37,974 bases of DNA from assembly GCA_946406195.1 (NCBI GenBank), contig CAMJJT010000019.1, positions 1 through 37,974 of the forward strand. Reading direction: 5' to 3'. This stretch comes from an uncultured Bacteroidales bacterium. Lineage in GTDB: Bacteria; Bacteroidota; Bacteroidia; Bacteroidales; Paludibacteraceae. Below the pieces are notes generated by a model, which was not told the DNA's origin, made no database searches, and saw only the letters and a program-made list of their open reading frames with translations. Below are positions 7,233-17,600 of this stretch, piece after piece. The position numbers were made by a program, and so were the translations under genes. Position 1 is the stretch's first letter. Each line of letters starts with the position of its first letter.

Positions 7233-10017
7233 CATCGCGCTGCTGTGCGCAGCGATGATGGTATCGGCGCAAGAGGCGCCGGAGAAACTGCCGATGGACC
7301 CGGAGGTTCGTTACGGCAAGTTAGACAACGGATTGACCTATTACATCCGTCATAACGAGCAACCCAAGCAACGTGCTGAGTTCCATATCGCGCAAGCTGT
7401 CGGAGCTATTCTGGAGGAAGACCACCAGAACGGTCTGGCTCACTTTCTGGAGCACATGGCATTCAACGGAACACAGCATTTCCCGGGTAAAGGGATCATC
7501 AATTATTTTGAGTCGGTAGGTGTTAATTTCGGCGGAAATATCAACGCTTACACCTCCATCGACGAGACCGTTTATCGTCTATCTGATGTACCGACCTACC
7601 GCGAAGGAATCGTAGATAGTGCCTTGCTGGTTATGCACGATTGGAGTTGCGGACTGCTGCTGTTAGACGAAGAGATCGACGCTGAGCGCGGTGTAATTCT
7701 GGAGGAATGGCGTACCGGTCGCACGGCTAACCGCCGTATCTGGAAGAAGCTGAACGAGCTGATGTACCCGGGTACGCAGTATGCCAAACGCGATGTGATC
7801 GGCGACACGGCTGTGATCAATAATTTTGAGTATCAAGCCCTGCGCGATTACTATCACAAATGGTATGGTCCTGATAATCAGGCTATCATCGTGGTAGGTG
7901 ATATTGATGTGAACGCTATCGAGGCGAAGATCAAAGCGCTTTGGAAAGATGTACCTCGTCGTAAGAACTTCGGCGAGCGTCCCATCTACACGGTGAACCA
8001 TAACGACAAGCCGTTAGTGGCAATCGTGACCGATCCCGAAGCGCAGGAGAGCCGTATTATGATGGAGTATAAATTCGACCAACTGCCTGATGTCTTCAAG
8101 GGCACAGCGCAGGAATACATGCTGAACCTGATTCGCGATCTGGCGTGCGACATTCTCAATAACCGTTTCTCGGACCTTGTACTCAATCCGAACGCCTCTT
8201 TCGCCGGCGCATTCTGCCACTATGGCGAGACCGCCAAGAAAATGGACGCATTCCAAGTAACAATGGTTCCGAAAGCAGGCCGCGAGACGGAAGCGTATAA
8301 CGACCTGATTTACCAATTGGAGAAAATGCGTCGTTATGGTTTCACCAACGCTGAGTTAGAGCGCGTGAAGAACGACAAGATGACCGCTATTCAGCAGGCA
8401 TATAACGAGCGTAACACGCGTAAGAACATCAGTATCGCCCGTGAATGTATCCGCCATTTTGAGAACGGCGAATCGATGCCTGGGGCAGAATGGGAGTATG
8501 AGTTCGTACAAGCTACTCTGCCGCTGGTAAACCTCGATGCCGTTAACAGTGTCGGTCAATCGCTCATTCACGCGAACCCCACCGTAGCAATCGCAGGACC
8601 GGAGAAAGAGGGCATTCAGATTCCGAGCGAAGAGGCTATTTTAGCCACCTTGGCCGGTCAGACCGAATTGGCTATTGAGGCACCGGTAGAAGAGGTGATT
8701 GACAGCGAGTTAGTGAAGAAAGCACCGAAGAAAGGCGCTATCAAGACCTTTGCGAAGAACGAAGGATTCGGATTCACGGAATGGACTTTGAAGAACGGCA
8801 TCAAGGTGGTGATCAAACCAACCGATTTCAAATCCGACGAGATATTGATGCAGGCTTTCTCGAAAGGCGGTAAGACTCAAGTAGCTACCGAAGATCTGCC
8901 TTCGGCTGAGTTGGCAACAATGATAGTAGGTATGTCGGGTATCGGCCGTTTCACCGCTCCTCAGTTAGAGAAAGCGCTGTCAGGCAAGACCGTTTCCGTT
9001 AGTCCTGAGATTGCAGAGAACATCGAGCGGATTAATGGTTCTTCGTCCGTCAAGGACCTTGAGATCATGCTCCAATTGACTTATCTGTATTTTACAGCTC
9101 CTCGCCGTGATGAAGAGGCTTATCAAACCACTCTCGCTCTGCTGCGCAACCAGTTGTCGAACCGCGACAAGAACCCCAAAGCGGCGTTCTCGGATTCGGT
9201 ACAGATGATGAGCAGTAACCATTCGGAGCGTACGCTTCTCTTCAACAACGAGTTACTGGACAAAGCCAGTCTGGACAAAGCGCTGGAGATCTATAAAGCT
9301 CGCTTTGCCAACCCCGCGGACTTTACGTTCATCTTCGTGGGTAACATCAACCCGAACGACCCGAAAGTGCGCGATATGATCTGCCAATGGTTGGGTGGTC
9401 TGAAAACTAAGAAGACCCGCGAGGAAGTGATTGACCATCACGTGACCGTAGCCCTGGGAATGCAGAAGAACTACTTCAGCCGCAAGATGGAGACCACCAC
9501 CGCTTCCAACCGCATCCAATACACCTCGTACGACATGCCGTTCACGATGGCAAACGACCTGAACATGGAGATGATCGGACGCATCTTGAGTACCCGTTAT
9601 CTGGAGTCTATCCGTGAGCGTGAAGGCGGTTCGTACGGCGTAGGTACCTATGGTTACATGACGCCGCTACCTACACCGAGAGCCGGTCTGCTGATGCAGT
9701 TTGACACCGATCCGAAGAAACAGGAACGCCTGATGGAGATCATCCACGAGGAGATCCAAACGATCATTGAAAACGGTCCGCTGGAGAACGATTTGCAGAA
9801 AGAGAAAGAATCGATGCTGAAAGATTTTCAGGAGGATCTGGAGAACAACAAATACTGGACCTCTGCGTTGTACCAGTACTATATGTACGGCATCAACAAT
9901 ATCCGCGATTACAAACCGGCAGTAGAGGCAATTACGGCACAGACCGTACAAGAGACGCTCAAGAAGCTCGTTTCTTCGGGCAATGTGTTCGAGGTGGTAA
10001 TGTTCCCGGAGAAGTAG
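7213..10017 (+). CDS. secreted M16-family zinc peptidase (pitrilysin-like)
   Basis: The 934-aa protein has a signal peptide (MKK, then a Leu/Ala-rich core, ending near AQ at residue 20). The inverted zinc motif HFLEH is at 77-81, and the third ligand is probably in ILEEWR (Glu164/165). The second half repeats the M16 fold without the motif (from about 520), as in two-domain pitrilysins. Such enzymes degrade peptides in the periplasm or process exported proteins. The ATG sits inside the end of ftsH. Its TAG stop (10015-10017) meets the ATTGAGA heptamer array that carries the lpxB start. Substrate is unknown. Confidence 0.92.
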   Translation: MKKLLLNIALLCAAMMVSAQEAPEKLPMDPEVRYGKLDNGLTYYIRHNEQPKQRAEFHIAQAVGAILEEDHQNGLAHFLEHMAFNGTQHFPGKGIINYFESVGVNFGGNINAYTSIDETVYRLSDVPTYREGIVDSALLVMHDWSCGLLLLDEEIDAERGVILEEWRTGRTANRRIWKKLNELMYPGTQYAKRDVIGDTAVINNFEYQALRDYYHKWYGPDNQAIIVVGDIDVNAIEAKIKALWKDVPRRKNFGERPIYTVNHNDKPLVAIVTDPEAQESRIMMEYKFDQLPDVFKGTAQEYMLNLIRDLACDILNNRFSDLVLNPNASFAGAFCHYGETAKKMDAFQVTMVPKAGRETEAYNDLIYQLEKMRRYGFTNAELERVKNDKMTAIQQAYNERNTRKNISIARECIRHFENGESMPGAEWEYEFVQATLPLVNLDAVNSVGQSLIHANPTVAIAGPEKEGIQIPSEEAILATLAGQTELAIEAPVEEVIDSELVKKAPKKGAIKTFAKNEGFGFTEWTLKNGIKVVIKPTDFKSDEILMQAFSKGGKTQVATEDLPSAELATMIVGMSGIGRFTAPQLEKALSGKTVSVSPEIAENIERINGSSSVKDLEIMLQLTYLYFTAPRRDEEAYQTTLALLRNQLSNRDKNPKAAFSDSVQMMSSNHSERTLLFNNELLDKASLDKALEIYKARFANPADFTFIFVGNINPNDPKVRDMICQWLGGLKTKKTREEVIDHHVTVALGMQKNYFSRKMETTTASNRIQYTSYDMPFTMANDLNMEMIGRILSTRYLESIREREGGSYGVGTYGYMTPLPTPRAGLLMQFDTDPKKQERLMEIIHEEIQTIIENGPLENDLQKEKESMLKDFQEDLENNKYWTSALYQYYMYGINNIRDYKPAVEAITAQTVQETLKKLVSSGNVFEVVMFPEK

Positions 10018-10050
10018 TTGAGAATTGAGAATTGACAATTGAGAATTGGC
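10017..10050 (+). repeat. ATTGAGA heptamer array that contains the lpxB start codon
   Basis: Four 7-bp units (GTTGAGA, ATTGAGA, ATTGACA, ATTGAGA) run from 10017 to 10044. A partial fifth unit follows, and its TTG (10046-10048) is the lpxB start. The array also overlaps the last base of the M16 stop codon. Confidence 0.93.
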
Positions 10051-11143
10051 TAAATACTTTATCATAGCCGGTGAAGCATCGGGAGACATCCATGCAGCTG
10101 AGTTGCTCAAGCAGATTCAGTTAAAGGATTCCCGGTCACAATTCATAGGACTCGGCGGCGACCAAATGGTCGCTGCCGGGTGTCGTATTTATCAGCATAT
10201 ACGCCATATGGCATTTATGGGCTATGTTGCCGTGCTACGTAATCTCGGTCAAGTACGCCGAAATTTCCGAATAGCGGAGCAGGCCCTGATGGCAGAACAA
10301 CCGGATGTACTGGTTTTGATTGACTACCCCTCTTTTAATCTGCGGATGGCTGCTTTCTGCCGCAAACATCTGCCACACACAAAGATCTACTATTACATCC
10401 CTCCGAAAGTTTGGGCATGGAAGAAACGGCGTGTTCATCGCATTGCCCGTCTATGCGACGAGGTATTAGGTATTTTCCCGTTTGAACCGGCATTCTACGC
10501 CCGATACGGGTATCACTGCACATATGTCGGTCATCCGACAGTGGAGGAGATGGGAAGGATGAAGGAGGAAAAGGAAAGGAAGAAGATGATTGCTCTTCTG
10601 CCGGGTTCGCGTCCGAGCGAGATCAGTCATTGCCTACCGAAGATGTTAGCCGCTGCCCGTCGTTTTCCGGAATACCGGATCGTCGTCAGCGCAGCTCCCG
10701 GGATAGAGGACGCTTTCTACAGCCCCTACCTGAAAGAGAACGAACAGCTGACACACGACACCTACTCCGCCGTACAGCAAGCCGCAGCAGCGGTGGTTAA
10801 CTCCGGTACGGCAACCTTGGAGACCGCTCTACTCGGCTGTCCGCAAGTAGCGGTATATCATATCGGTTGTTCGGGTCTTCTGAAATGCATTAAATGGGCT
10901 AAACCGCTCATTTTCTCCATCCCTTATTTTACGCCGGTCAATATCATCGCCGGCAAAGAGGTCATCCGCGAGTGCGTGGCGTACGACTTCACGGAAGCGA
11001 ATCTCCGTGCGGAGTTAGAACGCATCCTGACCGACGAGGCCTATAAAAAAAAGATGCTCGCCAATTACGAACATCTCTATACACTTCTGGGCGCCCAACA
11101 AGCTTCTGTCACAGCCGCCCGTATCATCACATCGAGACCATAA
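10046..11143 (+). CDS. lpxB: lipid-A-disaccharide synthase LpxB
   Basis: LpxB joins UDP-2,3-diacylglucosamine and lipid X to make the lipid A disaccharide at the inner membrane. The 365-aa protein has the N-terminal FIIAGEASGDIHAA hallmark, YYIPPKVWAWK, LLPGSRPSEI and the NSGTATLETAL donor-binding region. The start must be the TTG at 10046. An in-frame TGA lies two codons upstream, the GEASGD motif begins only eight residues later, and no ATG precedes it. That TTG is part of the heptamer array. Its 3' end overlaps the opposite-strand membrane protein gene by 17 bp. Confidence 0.95.
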   Translation: MAKYFIIAGEASGDIHAAELLKQIQLKDSRSQFIGLGGDQMVAAGCRIYQHIRHMAFMGYVAVLRNLGQVRRNFRIAEQALMAEQPDVLVLIDYPSFNLRMAAFCRKHLPHTKIYYYIPPKVWAWKKRRVHRIARLCDEVLGIFPFEPAFYARYGYHCTYVGHPTVEEMGRMKEEKERKKMIALLPGSRPSEISHCLPKMLAAARRFPEYRIVVSAAPGIEDAFYSPYLKENEQLTHDTYSAVQQAAAAVVNSGTATLETALLGCPQVAVYHIGCSGLLKCIKWAKPLIFSIPYFTPVNIIAGKEVIRECVAYDFTEANLRAELERILTDEAYKKKMLANYEHLYTLLGAQQASVTAARIITSRP

Positions 11144-11405
11144 GCGCCGCCAATATATACGGCATCGCGCCTACCAATACCCCCTTACTCAACCGCCATG
11201 TATCCGTGGTGTAGAAGACAAAAATCAGCGCCAAATCCGGAAAGACGCTGACCAGCAGTAGTTTGCTCAAGACGCCTCCGGCTTGGAACTGCAAGGTCAG
11301 CAAAGGATACCAGAGGTTCATGACCTCGATATACGTCAATCCGAAAGCAGCAGGCAACACCAGCCCAACGAGTATTCCTATCCAATAGCGATCAAAGCGA
11401 TCCAT
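11127..11405 (-). CDS. small multi-spanning membrane protein (92 aa)
   Basis: I do not recognise a family. Three hydrophobic segments are visible: about residues 7-25, 42-60 and 72-90. I chose the ATG at 11405 because it begins just ahead of the first hydrophobic segment and overlaps the surE stop by 14 bp, which implies coupling. A longer frame upstream is Arg-rich and antisense-like. It converges with lpxB, overlapping by 17 bp with no terminator between. Confidence 0.65.
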   Translation of the reverse strand: MDRFDRYWIGILVGLVLPAAFGLTYIEVMNLWYPLLTLQFQAGGVLSKLLLVSVFPDLALIFVFYTTDTWRLSKGVLVGAMPYILAALMVSM

Positions 11406-12135
11406 AATGCGTCCAATCAATAGAAAGCGGCGTGATCGCCAATAACTGATGCTCCATCGCCCATATATCCGTATCGTCGGCGTGCGGCTCGTCATTCACG
11501 AACGCACCGGCTAACCGCCATCCGTTGATGACCCCTTCGGGCAGCGGTTCCTTCAAGGGATCCAGTTCATTCGCCCAATGACCGGCGCACTGACGGGTCC
11601 AGCGGATACCTTCTATCTCCCCTACCGGCGCGTTGACATTAAAGCACGTCCGCGGAGCGATGCCTTCTTCGAGCAGATGACGCGTCACTTCGCACAAGAA
11701 AGGCTGCAACCAGTGCAAGTCCACATCCATGGCATGGCTATTGATAGACCATCCGACGGCAGGAATACCTTTCTCCGCCGCCACCAAGCAGGCACCGATC
11801 GTGCCGGAATACATGGCGTTGATAGCTGCGTTGCTGCCATGATTAATACCGGACACCAACAAGTCTATCGGTTTATCGGCAAAGAGTATCTCGCGGGCTA
11901 TCTTCACACAATCAGCAGGTGTTCCGTTCGTCGTATAAACCTCGGCGCCATTGAGATCATGCTCCTCTATCCGATGCAGATAAATAGGGTTCTCCACACT
12001 GATGGAAGCGCCGTATCCGCTGCGCGGTCCGTTCGGCGCGATGACCGTCACCGCTCCCAGTTTGGTCATCTCGCGTGCTAACAGACGGATACCTGCCGTA
12101 CCCCATCCGTCATCGTTGACGACCACTATATTCAT
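11392..12135 (-). CDS. surE: 5'/3'-nucleotidase SurE
   Basis: SurE is a metal-dependent survival protein that dephosphorylates nucleoside monophosphates. The NDDG metal motif lies close to the N-terminus, followed by APNGPRSG, GTPADCV and the long VSGINHGSN...YSGTIGA block. I prefer the ATG at 12135 (MNIVVVNDDG), as in the family. An in-frame ATG at 12150 would add five residues made entirely by the heptamer array. Both ATGs are inside that array. It lies directly after glmM in the same operon. Confidence 0.93.
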   Translation of the reverse strand: MNIVVVNDDGWGTAGIRLLAREMTKLGAVTVIAPNGPRSGYGASISVENPIYLHRIEEHDLNGAEVYTTNGTPADCVKIAREILFADKPIDLLVSGINHGSNAAINAMYSGTIGACLVAAEKGIPAVGWSINSHAMDVDLHWLQPFLCEVTRHLLEEGIAPRTCFNVNAPVGEIEGIRWTRQCAGHWANELDPLKEPLPEGVINGWRLAGAFVNDEPHADDTDIWAMEHQLLAITPLSIDWTHYGSL

Positions 12136-12168
12136 TTGCTCATTTGCCATTTGTCATTTGCCATTTAC
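12133..12168 (-). repeat. AAATGGC heptamer array between glmM and surE
   Basis: Read on the plus strand, the units are CATTTGC, CATTTGC, CATTTGT, CATTTGC and CATTTAC, 7 bp each with one extra T at 12140. It supplies the glmM stop codon (12154-12156) and both possible surE ATGs (12135 and 12150). Confidence 0.92.
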
Positions 12169-13530
12169 CACGTTGATCACTTGCTGCGCGAGGGTATTCG
12201 CCTGCTCCATCGTAGCCGCCTCCGAATAGACGCGGATGATTGGTTCGGTGTTGGATTTACGCAGATGTACCCATCCGTCCGCAAAATCAATCTTCACGCC
12301 GTCACGGTCGTTGACGCGCTCGTTCTTATAGAGCTCTTTCACACGCGCCAGAATAGCATCCACATCGGTGTCGGGCGTGAGGTCAATCCGGTTCTTGCTG
12401 ATACAATAATCCGGCAGGGTTCGCCGCAGTTCACTCACTTTCATATCCAGATGCGCCAGATGGCTCAAGAAGAGCGCGATACCTACCAAAGCATCGCGGC
12501 CGTAATGGCATTCGGGATAGATGACTCCGCCATTTCCTTCGCCGCCGATCACAGCACCGACCCTTTTCATCTCCGCCACGACGTTCACTTCGCCTACTGC
12601 GGAAGCACTGTACTGCCCGCCATGCAGCGCGGTGACGTCACTGAGCGCACGGGTGGAAGACATGTTACTAACCGTATTACCGGGCGTATGGCGCAGGATA
12701 TAATCCGCCACGCTGACCAAGGTATATTCCTCGCCGAACATGTCTCCGTTCTCGCAGATGATTGCCAGACGGTCCACATCCGGATCTACCACAAAGCCCA
12801 CATCCGCTTTGCCGGACTTGAGCAAGTCGCTGATCTCGGTCAGGTGTTGCGGCAGGGGTTCGGGGTTATGAGGGAATTGGCCATTCGGCGTGCAGTTCAG
12901 TTCGATGATGTTCTCTACGCCGACGGCTTTCAGGATAGCAGGAATAGCCAATCCACCCACCGAGTTCACGCAATCGATAGCGACGGTGAAATCGCGCTTT
13001 TTGATAGCCTCCACATCTACAAGTTGGAGGTTGAGAACCTGCTGCACATGGTAAGGCAGATAATCCTTATTCGTCATATGTCCGAGCGCATCGACCTCCG
13101 CAAAAGTGAAGTCCTCTTTCTCCGCAATCGCCAACACACCTTTTCCCTCCGCATCATTGAGGAACTCTCCGTGCTCATTGAGCAGTTTGAGGGCGTTCCA
13201 CTGCTTGGGGTTATGGCTGGCGGTGAGGATGATACCTCCTGCCGCTTTTTCGCCGGTGACAGCGAGTTCCGTAGTAGGGGTCGTTGCCAAACCGATATTC
13301 ACCACATCATATCCCATTCCCATCAGTGTACCGCAGACGATCTGCTCCACCATCGGACCACTCAGACGCGCATCGCGCCCCACCACAATCACGTTATTTT
13401 CCGGCATGGCTGCACGACGCTGGGTCGCATAAGCCGCCGTAAAACGTACGATATCCACGGGATTCAGCCCTTCGCCTACACGACCGCCGATCGTACCGCG
13501 GATACCGGAAATAGATTTAACTAAACTCAT
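12154..13530 (-). CDS. glmM: phosphoglucosamine mutase (alpha-D-phosphohexomutase family)
   Basis: The enzyme converts glucosamine-6-phosphate to glucosamine-1-phosphate for UDP-GlcNAc, which feeds peptidoglycan and lipid A. The catalytic serine is Ser105 in TASHNP. The Mg2+ loop DPDVDR has Asp249/251/253. The sugar-binding loop is GEGNGG, and the phosphate-binding site RKSNTEP is near the C-terminus. At 458 aa the length is usual. Phosphomannomutase activity cannot be excluded from sequence alone. The start (ATGAGTTTAG) leaves a 4-bp gap from the upstream lipoprotein gene. Its stop codon lies in the heptamer array. Confidence 0.9.
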   Translation of the reverse strand: MSLVKSISGIRGTIGGRVGEGLNPVDIVRFTAAYATQRRAAMPENNVIVVGRDARLSGPMVEQIVCGTLMGMGYDVVNIGLATTPTTELAVTGEKAAGGIILTASHNPKQWNALKLLNEHGEFLNDAEGKGVLAIAEKEDFTFAEVDALGHMTNKDYLPYHVQQVLNLQLVDVEAIKKRDFTVAIDCVNSVGGLAIPAILKAVGVENIIELNCTPNGQFPHNPEPLPQHLTEISDLLKSGKADVGFVVDPDVDRLAIICENGDMFGEEYTLVSVADYILRHTPGNTVSNMSSTRALSDVTALHGGQYSASAVGEVNVVAEMKRVGAVIGGEGNGGVIYPECHYGRDALVGIALFLSHLAHLDMKVSELRRTLPDYCISKNRIDLTPDTDVDAILARVKELYKNERVNDRDGVKIDFADGWVHLRKSNTEPIIRVYSEAATMEQANTLAQQVINVVNGK

Positions 13531-13534
13531 ATAT

Positions 13535-14095
13535 TTATTTCACTTGCTTTAACCAAATAATATAGGCATAGGGGGTGACGGACATCTCATCCTCGTTAAA
13601 CCCCTGCTTACTCGGAACAATGATCTCGCATTGCGAGTCCGGATATTTCATCAGCCTGATGGCCTCTTGCCATCCGATGGATTCACAAATCTTACCGCTT
13701 CCGCTGACAGGTCCGTAAACGAACTCATACGGAGCGGGGGTATCATTCGTGTTCCAATAACTGAGTGTATCTGCTCCTTCCTCCAGTTGGAATTTCTTAT
13801 ATCGCGTCACAACGATATCATTTAATTTTACTTCGCGCGTCGAATCGCCTCGCTGGATGAGATGGAAATAGAGGTCGTCATAATTTCCGTATCTGCCTTT
13901 GGGCACTTTATAATAATCCTTTTCTCCCCAGACATCGTTTTCGGGCAGTTCATAGATTATATTCAGCTGATTACGATGAATAAAGGACCCTATCAATCCG
14001 TCTTCACGGTTACGCAAAGAGGAATAAGTATTAGCGCTACATCCGGCGATGAGCAGCCCGATACTCATTAGTAAGAAAAAATACAGTTTTTTCAT
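13535..14095 (-). CDS. DUF4827-like lipoprotein
   Basis: The 186-aa protein has a lipoprotein signal peptide with lipobox IAGC (Cys19). The segment after it, TYSSLRNREDGLIGSFIHRN, resembles the start of Bacteroidetes DUF4827 proteins, whose fold is FKBP-like. Later parts (DLYFHLIQRGD, a GWQEAI turn and EIIVPSKQGF) fit the same family. No function is known for the family. The ATG follows the stop of the next lipoprotein gene directly (TAAATG). Confidence 0.65.
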   Translation of the reverse strand: MKKLYFFLLMSIGLLIAGCSANTYSSLRNREDGLIGSFIHRNQLNIIYELPENDVWGEKDYYKVPKGRYGNYDDLYFHLIQRGDSTREVKLNDIVVTRYKKFQLEEGADTLSYWNTNDTPAPYEFVYGPVSGSGKICESIGWQEAIRLMKYPDSQCEIIVPSKQGFNEDEMSVTPYAYIIWLKQVK

Positions 14096-14611
14096 TTATC
14101 TGATGTTCAATTCAATAATTACATTCTCATAAGGCGGGATATAATCCGTACCCTTTATTCCATATGCGGCGTACCAAGGGGCTAACATGCGCACCTTCGC
14201 ACCATGATGCCATTCCGTGATGTTCTCATCCACAGCAGCAGGCAGTTCACATTTGCCTACCTTCGCCGTGAGATCGCTGTCCATGTATTGTTTGTCTGCC
14301 AGACTGAACACGGTCATGTGCAGTTCACATTCTTCTCCGGGCAGCACCGGTCGGTCCGTATCGCCTTTCTCTATCACATTCGCCCAGACGCCTCGCTCGT
14401 ACAGCGCGTACGGCGCTTGTTGCATCTGCGCCAACCGAATGAGCTGCTCGTCCGCCGCCTGCGCCAACTGATGGTTCAGTTCCATGAGTGCCAGCGCCGT
14501 CGAGTCCGCTTTAGGCGCTTCGCTCTTGCGCTGACTCGGACGCTGCGGAGCCGTGCCGGTACAACCTGCCAGCAGCAACGCTACAATGATGATTCCGCCG
14601 ACCTGTCTCAC
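14096..14611 (-). CDS. FKBP-like lipoprotein
   Basis: The 171-aa protein has a signal peptide with lipobox LAGC (Cys17). The C-terminal GAKVRMLAPWYAAYGIKG....IPPYENVIIELNI is the FKBP-type ending seen in many Bacteroidetes prolyl isomerase-like lipoproteins, but the catalytic pocket cannot be judged complete. The start is GTG at 14611, overlapping the regulator stop as GTGA. No ATG gives the signal peptide, so GTG is well supported. It may assist folding at the envelope; this is inference. Confidence 0.65.
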   Translation of the reverse strand: MRQVGGIIIVALLLAGCTGTAPQRPSQRKSEAPKADSTALALMELNHQLAQAADEQLIRLAQMQQAPYALYERGVWANVIEKGDTDRPVLPGEECELHMTVFSLADKQYMDSDLTAKVGKCELPAAVDENITEWHHGAKVRMLAPWYAAYGIKGTDYIPPYENVIIELNIR

Positions 14612-17600
14612 TCGCCAAAAAGTTGTTTGCGGTATTCACTGGGCGTGATACCGTAGGTGTTCTTGAAGCATTTGGAGAAATACCGGCTGTCGTTCATACC
14701 TACCATATAGGTCACTTCGGTGATATTATGCGAACGGTCCTCCAAGAGTTGCGCCGCACGCTTGATACGCATCTCGCGGATAAACTCCACAGGACTCAGC
14801 CCCGTCATACTCTTCAGTTTATTGAAGAACACGGTACGTCCCATACCCATCTCTTCCACCAGTTCATCCACCGTCAGCGTGTTGTTATCCATCTGCTTGT
14901 CCATTATATCCAGCAGTTTGGCAAGGAACGTATCGCCCGGAACAGGTTCGTCCGTCTTGGGCGGTTCCAGACGCATCAGGCGCTGACGATAACTCTGCTC
15001 CAGCTGGGAGCGCTGCGCCAGAATATTATGCACACGCGCCCGGATGTATTCCGGCTCGAACGGCTTGGTCACATAATCATCCGCGCCATACTGCAACGCC
15101 TGCACGCGGCTTTCGATCGCCGTCTTGGCGGTCAGCAGAATTACCGGAATATAATCCGTATCGGTACTTTTCTTGATGAACTGCGTCAACTCCAGACCAT
15201 CCACGTTCGGCATCATCAAATCAGTAATCACCAAATCAATCTGCTTGGTACGGATGAGCTGCTTCGCTTCCTCGCCGTCGGAGGCGGTCTCTATCGAATA
15301 ATCGCGACCCAAGACGCCGGCAAGGAACTGACGCATATCGGGGTTATCATCCACTACCAGTACCGTGTGACGGTTATCCGGATGATCCTGCGCCAACTGG
15401 TCCAGTTTGTCCTCCAGACTGGTGTTATACGTCGGATGTTGAACGGCAGGTGCGTCGGTCAGGAACTCCACTTCCTCGCCGAAATGCTCTTTGCCGGTAT
15501 GCAGCATAACGGTAATCGTCGTACCCTTCCCTACTTCGCTCTCCACCTCTATATGCCCATGATGCAGATCCACCAGTTCTTTGGTCAGGTTCATTCCGAT
15601 ACCCGTTCCGGTGGTATTGAGGCTGTTCAACTCGTTATTGCTGGAGAAACGCTCAAAGAGTACATTCCGCTTCTCAGGCGGGATACCGATTCCCTCATCC
15701 TGCACGGTCAACGTCACGAAGCCCGGTTTGGCATCCACGATCACGCGGATATTCTTGCCCGACGGAGTGAACTTAAAGGCATTGCTCAGCAGGTTCCATA
15801 AGATCGTATCCATCCTTCCGCGGTCCACCCATACAGTCGAGTCCTCCGCCTTACATTCCACCGAGAAATGGATATGCTTGTCATATGCCTCTTTCTGGAA
15901 GTTCGCGCAGGTCTCGTTCACCAGCTCGCTCAGCAGCGTCGGCTGCACTTTGAGTTTCATCTTCTGGTTCTGCACTTTGCGGAACTCAAGCAGCTGGTTG
16001 ATCATCCGCAACATTCGCTGGCTGTTACTCTGTACGATCTCCAGTTGACTGCGCACACTCTGGCTGATTCGCTCGGTCTGGAGGATATTGTCTATCGGAC
16101 CTGCGATGAGCGTTAGCGGCGTACGCAGTTCATGGCTGATATTGGTGAAGAAGCGCAACTTGATATCCGTCACCTGCTGCTCCACTTTTACTTTCTGGCG
16201 CAACCCGTTGTAGATGCTCATGAAATAAATCATCAACCCGATGATCAGCATCAATATCACGCCATATAGGGCGAACGCCCACCATGTCAGCCACCAGGGA
16301 CGCTCTACGTAAATGACCAGCCTCTTCTCGTTATCCACATCGCCGCCTTCGCGGTTGGTGGAGCGCACGCGGAAAATATACTGCCCGTACCGCAGATTAC
16401 TGTAGGTCACACGGCGGACATCACGCGCATAGTTCCATTCGGCGTCGATATCCTCCATCTTGTAGAAATAGAAAATCTTATCCGCGCCGATATAATCCAT
16501 CGCCGCGTACTCGATGGTCACATTGCTACCGTCGGCTATCGTGATCGTGTCGCCTTCCAGTTCCTGCTCCTGCACCTCGATACGCGTGATATGAATCGGT
16601 GGCACCGAACCGGAACGGCTGATGAGAGACGGATCAAAGGCACAATATCCGTTCGTGTAACCGAACAAAATGACTCCGTTCGGCGTACGCAGCGCCTCCG
16701 CTTCCGTGAAATAGCTGTCTTTCTGGCCGTCCAAAGCATCGTAATAATAGAAATCATGCGTTTCCAGATCCCACTGTTCAATATCATTCTCGGTACAGAA
16801 CCAGAGGTTTCTGCCGTCGCCGGTCATACTCAGGATGATATCATGGAAAATCTCCACCCGTTTGATCTCATGCTTCGGGTCGTTCGGGTCCAACGCCAAG
16901 AGACCGCCGCCGAAAGAGCCCAACCATAAACAGTTGTGGCTGTAATAGATAGCGCGGATGTCATAGCTGGGCAGCACAAGGCTCTCGTTCGTGTTCAGGT
17001 TCACCCGAAGCACGCCGGTCGTCGTTCCGCACCATAACATATCGTCCACGATCTCTATATCGCGCACTTTCATACCGTTGCCCACCACAATCGGTTTTTC
17101 CCAACGGTTGGCAGATTCGTTCCAACGGATGATATTAATACCTCCGCCGTAAGTAGCCACATACAAAGTGCCGTCACGGCCTTCCTCAATATCATAGATA
17201 TCCGAATGGGTGGTAGGGATGGTCTGTCCGGTCGTGTGGTTGATCAGTCCTTTTCCCTTCGTGCCGTAGAGCATACCGTGACGCGTCTCCAGTGCGCTAT
17301 AGACGTTCGTCTCCGATTTGATGAGTGTCAGCACCTCGCCGTTTTTCTTGTGCGCAAAAGCACGCACCTCGCCGTTCTCTTTCTCCGACGAACGCATGTC
17401 GTATAGCTTGTAGGGCTTGGGCTCCATGTTGACGCAATCCACTCCGCCGTCATACGTAGCCATCCACATCTGACCGTCACGGTCCATATAAGCGGTGTGA
17501 ATCATGTTCGTCAGTCCCTCTATCGGATAAACCAACTCGTCCTTCTCATAATCGTAAAAACTCCATCCGCCGCCGGTCGGATTGACCCACGTACGACCTT

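Noticed and set aside
12136..13524. Open frame of 462 codons on the plus strand, antisense to glmM
   Set aside because: It mirrors the glmM gene almost base for base, has no recognisable domain and arises from codon bias of the real gene.
14623..15801. Open frame of 392 codons on the plus strand within the hybrid regulator
   Set aside because: The minus strand clearly encodes kinase, receiver and AraC domains here. The plus-strand product is His/Arg/Gln-rich and family-less.
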